This document shows, piece after piece, positions 1-5,336 of a stretch of 5,417 bases of DNA (positions are counted from its first letter, which is position 1; each line of letters starts with the position of its first letter). The notes under the pieces are model-generated. The model did not search any database and was not told where the DNA came from. It saw nothing but the letters and a program-made list of their open reading frames with translations. The DNA is taken from the NCBI GenBank assembly GCA_011049295.1, contig DSCA01000036.1:1-5417 (forward strand), written 5' to 3'. The translations under genes and the position numbers were made by a program. This DNA is from Thermoplasmatales archaeon. GTDB taxonomy: Archaea > Thermoplasmatota > E2 > UBA202 > DSCA01.

Positions 1-420
1 AGGTTGCCGGTGGTGGTGGTGGGCGGCTGCCATAACAGCCAGTTCAACACCTCCCTTCTCAACATCCTCAAATACGGATTTGTCCACGCCTATGGCTACG
101 GCATCCACGTGCCCAAGTGCTGGAGCTGGTGGCTGACCAGTTTGCCCGACGGGGGCAGCATTGCCACCCTGGGCAACACCGGCCTGGGCATGGGCATTCC
201 CGCCTGGAACTACACAGAGGGACTGGACGGCTGGCTGTTTCCGCGCTTCTTCTACCACTACGGCGTCAGCGGCATAGACATCCTGGCTCCCATCCAGGCG
301 GCAGCCATCGATGACTACGTGAACACCTTCGATACCAACCGGGGAGACGCGGACCGGCAGATGGTTACCCAGTGGGCGCTGTTCGGCGACCCCAGCCTGA
401 AAATAGGCGGCTACCCCTAG
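1..420 (+). CDS. C25 (gingipain-like) cysteine peptidase, C-terminal fragment
   Basis: The reading frame is open from the first base, so this is the 3' end of a longer gene; the TTG at 4-6 is an internal Leu codon, not a start. About 139 codons remain. The opening LPVVVVGGCHNSQFN is a buried beta strand ending in a Cys (codon 28-30), where C25/caspase-fold peptidases place the catalytic nucleophile. The partner His should lie upstream, outside the window. Further on are CWSWWL, GGSIATLGNTGLGMG, a WLFPRFFYHYG segment and the closing QWALFGDPSLKIGGYP; the FGDPSL ending is typical of the C25 domain terminus. Members are normally exported and cleave proteins outside the cell, but no signal peptide can be judged here. 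No domain follows the peptidase core, so any extra domains would be N-terminal. The gene runs tail to tail into the FAH-family gene and shares its stop palindrome. Family assignment is confident; substrate specificity is unknown. Confidence 0.87.
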   Translation, partial: RLPVVVVGGCHNSQFNTSLLNILKYGFVHAYGYGIHVPKCWSWWLTSLPDGGSIATLGNTGLGMGIPAWNYTEGLDGWLFPRFFYHYGVSGIDILAPIQAAAIDDYVNTFDTNRGDADRQMVTQWALFGDPSLKIGGYP

Positions 421-1118
421 CCGCTCTCTTCCCCTTTTTCCCGACCCTGTTTTCCGGTCGCCTGCGTTTCCCCGACCACCGGATGGGACAGGTGACATAC
501 ATCACCCAGGCTGGCTGTTACCACATCCCCCGCTTTCAGCGCCCCCACGCCCTCGGGAGTCCCGGTGAGAATGATATCCCCCCGCTCCAGGGTCATCAGC
601 GTTGACACATAGGCCACGATTTCCTGCACGGTGTAGGCCAGAGATGCCGTGGTGGCCCGCTGGCGAATATCGCCGTTTACCGCAAGCAGCAGCCCCAGAC
701 TGTGGGGGTTATCCACATCCCCCGCGGGGACGGCCCGGCTGAGGGGACAAAAGGTGTCAAAACCCTTGGCTATGGCCCAGGGCCAGCCGTGGTCCTTGGC
801 TTCCTGCTGGATGTCCCGGGCGGTAATGTCCAGGGCCAGGCAGTAGCCGGCAATGTATCGGAGACTCTCGCCGACAGGAATGTTTTTTCCCTGCCGGCCG
901 ATGACCAGGGCCATCTCTACCTCGTGGTGCACATCCCGGCTTTTCTGGGGAAGCACGATGGTTTGGCGGTTGGAGATGACGGCGCTGACCGGCTTGAGAA
1001 AAAGCAGGGGCTTCTCCCGCACCTCTCCACCCATTTCCTCCGCATGCTTACGGTAGGTACGGGCCAGACAGATGATTTTCCCTATAGGCATCTCGGAGCC
1101 GTCGGTGAATCGAAGCAC
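417..1118 (-). CDS. Fumarylacetoacetate hydrolase-family protein, FAHD1/acylpyruvase-like
   Basis: A soluble metal-dependent enzyme of the FAH fold, whose members hydrolyse or decarboxylate 2-oxo/acylpyruvate-type substrates. Counting from the GTG at 1118 (233 aa), the FAHD1-type active site is visible: H25 and E28 in ARTYRKHAEE, metal ligands E66 and E68 in HHEVEMALVIG, D97 in ALDITARD, and K118 in AKGFDTF. The spacings (E68 to D97 +29, D97 to K118 +21) match those I recall for FAHD1. GDIILTGTPEGVG is the family signature. The frame also opens upstream at an ATG at 1157, but that codon lies within a strong TATA-like sequence and would add 13 residues unlike the usual N-terminus. The GTG gives MLRFTDGSEMPIG, close to the family's start, though no good ribosome site precedes it. 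The domain effectively ends at HLSHPVV; a charged tail of about 18 residues follows, read from the strand opposite the C25 terminator region. Exact substrate cannot be assigned; acylpyruvate hydrolase and oxaloacetate decarboxylase are both possible. Confidence 0.92.
   Translation of the reverse strand: MLRFTDGSEMPIGKIICLARTYRKHAEEMGGEVREKPLLFLKPVSAVISNRQTIVLPQKSRDVHHEVEMALVIGRQGKNIPVGESLRYIAGYCLALDITARDIQQEAKDHGWPWAIAKGFDTFCPLSRAVPAGDVDNPHSLGLLLAVNGDIRQRATTASLAYTVQEIVAYVSTLMTLERGDIILTGTPEGVGALKAGDVVTASLGDVCHLSHPVVGETQATGKQGREKGEESG
429..460 (+). terminator. possible oligo-T/hairpin terminator of the C25 gene
   Basis: Just after the C25 stop the + strand becomes pyrimidine-rich, with T5 at 435-439. 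A 5-bp inverted repeat, CGACC (442-446) and GGTCG (456-460), then encloses a loop containing T4 (450-453). Archaeal termination commonly relies on oligo-T tracts. The whole element lies inside the 3' coding end of the opposing FAH gene, because no intergenic gap exists. It may be only a by-product of that coding sequence. Confidence 0.35.
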
Positions 1119-1155
1119 ATGCTGGGGGGAGCCATGGCATGGAATACCTCTGGCC

Positions 1156-1164
1156 ATATAAAAA
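1156..1164. promoter_or_regulatory. TATA-like box in the divergent FAH / DGGGP synthase intergenic region
   Basis: ATATAAAAA on the + strand reads TTTTTATAT on the - strand, so it resembles an archaeal TATA box in either direction. Transcription toward FAH would begin near 1135, leaving a short leader before the GTG at 1118. Transcription toward the prenyltransferase would begin near 1185, giving a leader of about 28 nt. Placement relies on the usual spacing of about 25 nt from TATA centre to transcript start. Confidence 0.5.
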
Positions 1165-1167
1165 CTG

Positions 1168-1180
1168 CCGCTGAAAGCGG
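1168..1180. repeat. short inverted repeat CCGCT-GAA-AGCGG
   Basis: A perfect 5-bp inverted repeat with a 3-nt loop lies between the two TATA-like boxes of the divergent promoter region. It could be a small operator or a chance palindrome; nothing in the sequence decides between them. Confidence 0.35.
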
Positions 1181-1183
1181 AAT

Positions 1184-1192
1184 GATTTTAAC
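1184..1192 (+). promoter_or_regulatory. possible TATA box of the DGGGP synthase gene (leaderless start)
   Basis: GATTTTAAC is centred at about 1188, 25 nt before the ATG at 1213. That spacing would place the transcript start at or next to the start codon. It is a weaker TATA match than the box at 1156-1164, so either could serve the gene. Confidence 0.35.
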
Positions 1193-1212
1193 TGTCAGCC
1201 GTTTAGCAGGCG

Positions 1213-2076
1213 ATGGGAAAACTGCGGGCCATATGGGAGCTGACCCGGCTGGAGCACGGAGTGATGATTGCCCTGGCCATTCTCATCGGCTCCCTGATCG
1301 CCGGAAGGGGGCTGCCGCCAGCTGACAACTACCTGTTTGCCTTCCTCACCGCCCTGCTTCTGGAGGCGGGCACCTTTGCCCTCAATGATTACTTCGACCT
1401 GGAGGTGGACCGGTGCAACCGCCGCCTGGACCGGCCCCTGGTGCGCGGGGACATAGAACCCCGCACCGCCCTGTGGATTTACGCCCTCACCATGCCCGCC
1501 GGGCTCCTGGCCGCCTACATGGTCAATCTGACCTGTTTTTCCATCGCCGTTATCAACGCCGTGGTGGCCACCCTGTACGATGTGAAACTCAAGGAGATAA
1601 AGGTGGTGGGGAACTTCTACATAGCCTTCATCATGGCCATCCCCTTCGTGTTTGGAGCCACCGCCGTTTCCCCCCGCATCCCGTCCATCATCTATTTCAT
1701 CGCCCTCATCGCCTTCCTGTCGGGGGTGGCCCGGGAAATAACCAAGGACGTCATGGACCTGGAGGGAGACGCAGTCCGCAAAACCCGCTCCTTTCCCCTC
1801 TATGTGGGCAAGCGCACAGCCACCGTCATTGCCTTCTGTTTCTACCTGACGGCAGTGGCCCTGAGCCTGGTGCCCTTCGCCCTGCACGTCGACGATGCCT
1901 ACTACCGCGATTATGTTTACCTGGCCGTGGTGCTGGTCACCGACGTTATGCTGGTCTACACAGCCGCCCTCTCCGTCATCCGACTGGACACGGAGCACCT
2001 CAACCGGAGTCGAAAAATCAGCCTGGCAGCCATCTTCATCGGACTGCTCGCCTTTATGGTGGGGGCTTTCATCTGA
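1213..2076 (+). CDS. UbiA-family prenyltransferase, probable digeranylgeranylglyceryl phosphate synthase
   Basis: An integral membrane prenyltransferase of 287 aa, the usual size for the family. DGGGP synthase transfers a geranylgeranyl group from GGPP to geranylgeranylglyceryl phosphate, forming the second ether bond of archaeal lipids. The first Asp-rich motif is at residues 58-66 (N58, D59, D62, D66 in NDYFDLEVD), followed by RPL at 74-76. A YDVKLKE loop with D123, K125 and K127 follows, and the second Asp-rich motif is KDVMDLEGD (D179, D182, D186) with K190. Hydrophobic stretches suggest about nine membrane helices, near residues 15-31, 40-57, 86-103, 105-121, 132-150, 156-173, 203-222, 232-255 and 269-286. 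The N-terminus, LRAIWELTRLEHGVMIALAILIG, is typical of the archaeal DGGGP synthase group, which supports the ATG at 1213. Other UbiA enzymes (chlorophyll, haem or quinone types) cannot be fully excluded by eye. No pathway partner is adjacent; the neighbour upstream is a divergent FAH gene. Confidence 0.9.
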   Translation: MGKLRAIWELTRLEHGVMIALAILIGSLIAGRGLPPADNYLFAFLTALLLEAGTFALNDYFDLEVDRCNRRLDRPLVRGDIEPRTALWIYALTMPAGLLAAYMVNLTCFSIAVINAVVATLYDVKLKEIKVVGNFYIAFIMAIPFVFGATAVSPRIPSIIYFIALIAFLSGVAREITKDVMDLEGDAVRKTRSFPLYVGKRTATVIAFCFYLTAVALSLVPFALHVDDAYYRDYVYLAVVLVTDVMLVYTAALSVIRLDTEHLNRSRKISLAAIFIGLLAFMVGAFI

Positions 2077-2106
2077 AACAGGGGCAGCAGACTTCTGACC
2101 GTATGC

Positions 2107-2146
2107 CCGGCTATCCCTTCCGCCGGTAGACAGTACGGTTCTTTCT
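2107..2146 (+). terminator. weak candidate terminator after DGGGP synthase
   Basis: The 68-nt gap between the convergent prenyltransferase and C1 peptidase genes contains a 5-bp inverted repeat, CCGGC (2107-2111) and GCCGG (2122-2126), followed on the + strand by the T-rich stretch TTCTTTCT (2139-2146). This fits termination of the + transcript. No matching T-run is seen for the - strand gene. Confidence 0.3.
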
Positions 2147-3830
2147 ATCTGACGAGCACCAGCGGCCCGAGGACCAATGCCTCATACTCTTTGACCATGC
2201 CCTCCACGGTGACCGTTACGGCGACGCTGCCCAGCCCGAAAACAAAATCGGTGCTGACGGTCGCCGTTCCTCCAGCGGGCAGGGAGGGTATGACCCCGCC
2301 CTCGTTCTGCTGAACGAGCATAAATCCCTCGATATGTATGGACCACTCCACGTCGGACAGGTCGCTGCCGCCATTGTTTCTGACTTCCGCCGACAGGCCG
2401 AAGCCGCCCGTGACCTCCACCTGCATGTCGGCAGGTACGGTGAGGGCCTTCATACAGAAATTGGCCGTGCCCGGATAGGGAATGCTGTCCAGGTCGTAGA
2501 GGTCGTGCCACTGCCCGTTTTCCAGATAGTAGCTCTCCCCGGGGCGGGCAGCGGAATCAACGATGACCGCCGGACTCTCACTGCCCAGGAGAACCGGAAC
2601 CTCTGACGTTCGGTCGTAGGGATGACCGCCGCCCAAGAACTGCAGATAGACGTAGAAGTCGTCACCCCCTACGAGGCGCACCGGCGTATCCAGCTCAACG
2701 GTGTGGAAACCCGTGTGGTCCATGGTGCCGTGAAGGGCGGCCAGTTCGTCCAGCAGTTCTCCGTTTTCAAACCGATCGAATACTTTCAGGTGGTAAAACA
2801 CGTCGTCGGCGGCCGTGTAGAAGCTCACCGAGGTCAGCACCTCGTCCGACCAGGCGTTGAAGGCGTTGAAGGCCTCCGCCACCCCCTCCAGGGTATCCCG
2901 CCAGCCGTGGTAGTCGTGGTAATAAACGCGGTCGTAGGGCATCTGCTCCACGTTCTGGAAGGAAATGATGCCCATCTCCGGATGCTGACCGCAATGCTTG
3001 TCATAATACGAAATCCAGAAATATCCATCCTCGCCCCAGTTGCTTCCCCAGCTGTTCTTCACCAGCCAGGCGCCGGGCTCCGGGGCCTGCGTCTCCTTGG
3101 TGTCATCCCAGCCCACGATGCACACCGCATGATTGGGGTCCTGGGTGCTGCTGGGAGGCTGATAGTGAACGTTGTTCCGCATGAAGGAGCTGCTCACGCA
3201 GAGGCTGGTGCCCACGGCCCCGTGGGCCATAATCACTTCCTTTATATCGTCGATGCCCTCCAGCTGGGAGCCGGCCACGTACCACTCAATGTCCGGCACG
3301 TAGTAATAGCGATAGCTGGAGTCATGGCGGGCGGGTGGTTCCTGGTACCAGTTGTCATCGAGTTCGGTGTCGTCGTTGGCATCGGGGGAATATACTGCCC
3401 CTTCTCCCCGGGACAGGTAGGCAGCGGTCACCCGATAGTCGCCGCCCATGTGGACGGTCAAACCGTTGCCGGTGGTGGGGCGGGCATCGTCATTGTTGTG
3501 CTCGTTAAAACCGTTCCACCAGTCGAGATGGTATTCCGCCAGGTTGGGCTCCCCGGTTTGGCCGGACGCTGTCCAGTTGCCGGTCATCAGCAGGTTGCTC
3601 TCTATGGCCGCCATGGCCCCGTGCGTCCAGCAGGTTCCACCGGACTGGCTTTTAATGGAGGTGACATAATTGCTGCTATCCACGTCGCGCAAATCAAAGA
3701 CGGAGGGCGGGCCGCCTACAGCCACATGAGAAGGATGCATATAGTGGGTCTGGGCGGCGACCGGCAGAATGAGGGCCAGGAACACGGTCACCGTCACCAC
3801 AGTTCGCAGGGAGGACACAGGTGCCTTCAT
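2145..3830 (-). CDS. secreted papain-family (C1) cysteine peptidase with lectin-like domain
   Basis: A predicted extracellular protease of 561 aa when read from the ATG at 3830. Residues 1-26 form a signal peptide: Lys/Arg-containing start, hydrophobic VVTVTVFLALILPVAA, likely cut before QTHYMHP. No separate I29-type pro-domain is visible. The C1 domain spans roughly residues 44-285, with oxyanion Gln62 and nucleophile Cys67 (KSQSGGTCWTHGA), His234 (NHAVCIVGWDD) and Asn259 (WLVKNSWGSNWGEDGYFWISYYD). The classic CGSCW reads GGTCW, so the papain Cys three residues before the nucleophile is absent. Residues about 293-463 resemble the lectin-like domain that follows C1 peptidases in archaea and bacteria, and 467-561 look like a CARDB-type beta-sandwich. 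No C-terminal membrane anchor is seen. The frame extends to a GTG at 3851, but that codon overlaps a TATA box centred 25 nt before the ATG at 3830, so the ATG fits a leaderless start and puts the signal peptide at the N-terminus. Confidence 0.92.
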   Translation of the reverse strand: MKAPVSSLRTVVTVTVFLALILPVAAQTHYMHPSHVAVGGPPSVFDLRDVDSSNYVTSIKSQSGGTCWTHGAMAAIESNLLMTGNWTASGQTGEPNLAEYHLDWWNGFNEHNNDDARPTTGNGLTVHMGGDYRVTAAYLSRGEGAVYSPDANDDTELDDNWYQEPPARHDSSYRYYYVPDIEWYVAGSQLEGIDDIKEVIMAHGAVGTSLCVSSSFMRNNVHYQPPSSTQDPNHAVCIVGWDDTKETQAPEPGAWLVKNSWGSNWGEDGYFWISYYDKHCGQHPEMGIISFQNVEQMPYDRVYYHDYHGWRDTLEGVAEAFNAFNAWSDEVLTSVSFYTAADDVFYHLKVFDRFENGELLDELAALHGTMDHTGFHTVELDTPVRLVGGDDFYVYLQFLGGGHPYDRTSEVPVLLGSESPAVIVDSAARPGESYYLENGQWHDLYDLDSIPYPGTANFCMKALTVPADMQVEVTGGFGLSAEVRNNGGSDLSDVEWSIHIEGFMLVQQNEGGVIPSLPAGGTATVSTDFVFGLGSVAVTVTVEGMVKEYEALVLGPLVLVR

Positions 3831-3851
3831 GGTAACCCTATGACCAACCAC

Positions 3852-3858
3852 TATAAAA
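3852..3858 (-). promoter_or_regulatory. TATA box of the C1 peptidase gene
   Basis: On the - strand this reads TTTTATA, centred near 3855, which is 25 nt before the A of the ATG at 3830. That spacing predicts a transcript starting at the start codon. A second AT-rich stretch, CATAAAT on the - strand near 3881-3887, is further away and less well placed. Confidence 0.55.
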
Positions 3859-3905
3859 GATTAATTCGTAATACGGGCACATTTATGCAAAAAACGAAAG
3901 GAGAA

Positions 3906-3929
3906 CGGGGCCCCGCCCACCGCATGGGC
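3906..3929. promoter_or_regulatory. palindromic cluster between divergent promoters, possible operator
   Basis: A perfect 10-bp palindrome, CGGGGCCCCG (3906-3915), abuts an inverted repeat, GCCCA (3915-3919) and TGGGC (3925-3929), separated by 5 nt. The pair lies between the outward-facing TATA boxes of the C1 peptidase and membrane kinase genes. The position suits a regulator binding site for either or both genes, but no known operator was recognised. Confidence 0.35.
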
Positions 3930-3949
3930 ATCTGTCTCCCGCTATAATA

Positions 3950-3957
3950 ATTAAATA
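3950..3957 (+). promoter_or_regulatory. TATA box of the membrane kinase operon
   Basis: ATTAAATA is centred near 3954, 26 nt before the ATG at 3980, which suits a leaderless transcript. An alternative TATA sequence, TATAATAA (3943-3950), would give a leader of about 8-10 nt. The surrounding 10-mer ATTAAATACG recurs at 5390-5399. Confidence 0.55.
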
Positions 3958-3962
3958 CGGCC

Positions 3963-3976
3963 AGGAGATACCTCCT
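3963..3976 (+). promoter_or_regulatory. hairpin AGGAG-ATAC-CTCCT containing the only Shine-Dalgarno-like sequence
   Basis: AGGAG at 3963-3967 is the only purine-rich ribosome-site candidate before the ATG at 3980, with an unusually long spacing of 12 nt. It pairs perfectly with CTCCT at 3972-3976. If the transcript begins upstream of 3963, the hairpin would mask the site. If the transcript is leaderless, the element is DNA only. Confidence 0.4.
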
Positions 3977-3979
3977 TAC

Positions 3980-4642
3980 ATGCTGTCCGGAGACCTTCTG
4001 GGGGTTATCGCGGCCTATGCCTACGTGGCAGTGCTGCTCTTTGTGTCGGAAAAGGTGCTGCGGCGCTACCCGCTGGGCAGCCGCAAGTTTTTGCACATCA
4101 TGGTGGGAAATGTCCTCTTCATTTTGCCTCTGTTCGAGCAGGCCTGGGTGATGTCCCTGGTTGCCGCCGCCCCCTTCATCCTGCTCACCTTCCTGGTCAG
4201 CCCCTATTCGCCCCTGAAAATTGTGAGTAGCACCTCGGCCGCCGGTCACGGGCTGGGGCTGGTCTACTATGCCATCTCCTGGACGGTACTGGCCTGGTTT
4301 TTCTTTGACCGGCCGGAAGTTATCGCCGTGGGCATCGTGGCCATGTCCTACGGTGACGGGCTGGCCTCCCTGGTGGGCATAAAATTCGGAAGGCGGAGAT
4401 ACAACATCTGCGGGGACGTCAAAAGCGTGGTGGGCTCCCTGACCATGCTGCTGGCCACCATGAGCGTGGCGGCCATCGCCCTGGCCTACTACCACTGGTT
4501 CCACGGTGCTGTCTTTCCCCCGTTGTACGTGCTGCCGGCGGTGGCGGCGGTGGCCACCCTGGCCGAAGGCATAACCCCTCGGGGGCTGGACAACCTGGCC
4601 ACCTCGTTTTCAGCCGCTTTGCTGTACGTCGCCCTGGTGTAA
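3980..4642 (+). CDS. polyprenol/phytol/dolichol kinase-family membrane protein
   Basis: An integral membrane protein of 220 aa in the SEC59/DGK1/VTE5 superfamily, whose members use CTP or ATP to phosphorylate isoprenoid alcohols (dolichol, phytol) or diacylglycerol. Visible family marks are SRKFLHI (R35, K36, H39), AGHGLGLVYYAIS (89-100), SYGDGLASLVGIKFGRRRYN with D126 and G127, DVKSVVGSLTM with K148, S149 and G152, and EGITPRGLDNL with E196, D204 and N205. The KS-x-x-GS form resembles phytol kinases and their prokaryotic relatives. Hydrophobic segments near residues 5-23, 41-50, 57-73, 95-109, 112-132, 151-169, 179-193 and 209-219 suggest about six to eight helices. The start at 3980 is supported by a TATA box 26 nt upstream. 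The TAA is followed after only GG by the ATG of the next gene, so the two are probably co-transcribed and coupled. The archaeal substrate may be dolichol, geranylgeraniol or an unsaturated archaeol; CDP-archaeol-type chemistry is a less likely alternative. Confidence 0.86.
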   Translation: MLSGDLLGVIAAYAYVAVLLFVSEKVLRRYPLGSRKFLHIMVGNVLFILPLFEQAWVMSLVAAAPFILLTFLVSPYSPLKIVSSTSAAGHGLGLVYYAISWTVLAWFFFDRPEVIAVGIVAMSYGDGLASLVGIKFGRRRYNICGDVKSVVGSLTMLLATMSVAAIALAYYHWFHGAVFPPLYVLPAVAAVATLAEGITPRGLDNLATSFSAALLYVALV

Positions 4643-4644
4643 GG

Positions 4645-5217
4645 ATGCGGTTCATCGTGGTTGACGGATTGGACGGCGCCGGCAAGGACACCCACGCCCA
4701 GTTGATCAAAGAGCGGTATGCCGCCCGGGGAGAGACGGTATTGGTGCGCTCCCATCCCACCGATGACAACCGGTACGGCCGACGGGCCAAACGGGCCCTG
4801 CTGGGCCGGGGCAAGCGCAACCACCTCAAGGCCTCGGTGTACTACGCCCTGGACGTGATTCGCTCCATCCGCAGATACTACGGCACCGCCGATACCTTCA
4901 TCGTGGTCCGCTACCTGCTGGGCGTCGCCTACCTGCCGCTGCCCCTGGCCAGGGTGCTGTACAAACTGTTCCAGGCCTTTTTGCCCACCTCGCCCTACAT
5001 GTTCTTCCTGGATGTGGAGCCCGTGGAGTCGCTGCGGCGCCTTCAGAAGAGACAGGAGCAGGAGATGTTCGAGACCCTGGAGGGGCTGCAGACGGTGCGG
5101 GAAAAGGCCCTGCATCTGGTGGAGGGCTGGCACATCGTGCACACCAATCGACCCATCGAGGATGCCCACGCGGCCATCGACGCCATACTGGACCGGCTGG
5201 ACGGAGAGCAGCCCTAG
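4645..5217 (+). CDS. thymidylate kinase-like P-loop kinase, non-canonical motifs
   Basis: A soluble P-loop protein of 190 aa, slightly shorter than typical dTMP kinase (about 200-215). The P-loop is DGLDGAGKDTHAQL at residues 7-20, with D10, K14 and T16; the Ser/Thr usually just after the Lys is Asp15. Thymidylate kinase's REPGG loop is replaced by RSHPTDDNRYG (35-45). The DRY/F motif before the AYQ helix reads VVRYLLGVAYLP (87-98): R89 and AY are kept, the Asp is Val88. A Lid-like segment, RLQKRQEQEMFETLEG, spans 132-147. Overall order matches the dTMP kinase family, so automatic annotation would say tmk. The replaced residues and the coupling to an isoprenoid-alcohol kinase leave the substrate open: dTMP or another nucleotide, or an isoprenoid monophosphate. 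The ATG lies 2 nt after the previous stop; a GGTG close before it could serve the ribosome, but coupling is more likely. Confidence 0.85.
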   Translation: MRFIVVDGLDGAGKDTHAQLIKERYAARGETVLVRSHPTDDNRYGRRAKRALLGRGKRNHLKASVYYALDVIRSIRRYYGTADTFIVVRYLLGVAYLPLPLARVLYKLFQAFLPTSPYMFFLDVEPVESLRRLQKRQEQEMFETLEGLQTVREKALHLVEGWHIVHTNRPIEDAHAAIDAILDRLDGEQP

Positions 5218-5302
5218 ATGCCGCTTTGCACACCAAAAAGAGGGCCACAACATTACGGACGGCCAAATAATCCAGCGGTTCAGCAAAAGATAAACTATAA
5301 GA

Positions 5303-5320
5303 CCTCTTTTTTGATAGAGG
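5303..5320 (+). terminator. candidate terminator of the two-kinase operon
   Basis: CCTCT (5303-5307) and AGAGG (5316-5320) form a 5-bp inverted repeat around a T-rich loop, and T6 lies at 5307-5312. It sits 85 nt after the P-loop kinase stop, in a stretch with no convincing gene, and fits oligo-T dependent archaeal termination. The region 5218-5302 before it contains no feature I can support; it is AT-richer than the genes around it. Confidence 0.5.
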
Positions 5321-5336
5321 AAACGGGTTGAACAGG

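Noticed and set aside
1195..1998. 267-codon open frame on the - strand opposite DGGGP synthase
   Set aside because: The translation is rich in G, H, Q and D, as expected from the complement of a GC-rich membrane protein gene, and the + strand has unmistakable Asp-rich motifs.
3851..3851. GTG at 3851 as start of the C1 peptidase
   Set aside because: The codon overlaps the TATA box, and starting there would put seven extra residues before an otherwise well-formed signal peptide that begins at the ATG at 3830.
2622..3947. 441-codon open frame on the + strand opposite the C1 peptidase
   Set aside because: It mirrors a gene with clear catalytic motifs and a signal peptide; its translation is a monotonous V/G/H/A-rich sequence typical of antisense to GC-rich codons, with no recognisable domain.
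3851..4504. 217-codon - strand frame opposite the membrane kinase
   Set aside because: Antisense shadow with a Q/G/H-rich translation; it runs through the divergent promoter region.
5218..5331. 37-codon frame starting at the ATG directly after the P-loop kinase TAG and in the same frame
   Set aside because: Considered as a small gene or as a read-through/pyrrolysine extension. Its codons do not resemble the neighbours, it crosses the terminator hairpin, and TAG ends four of six genes here, so recoding is not suggested.
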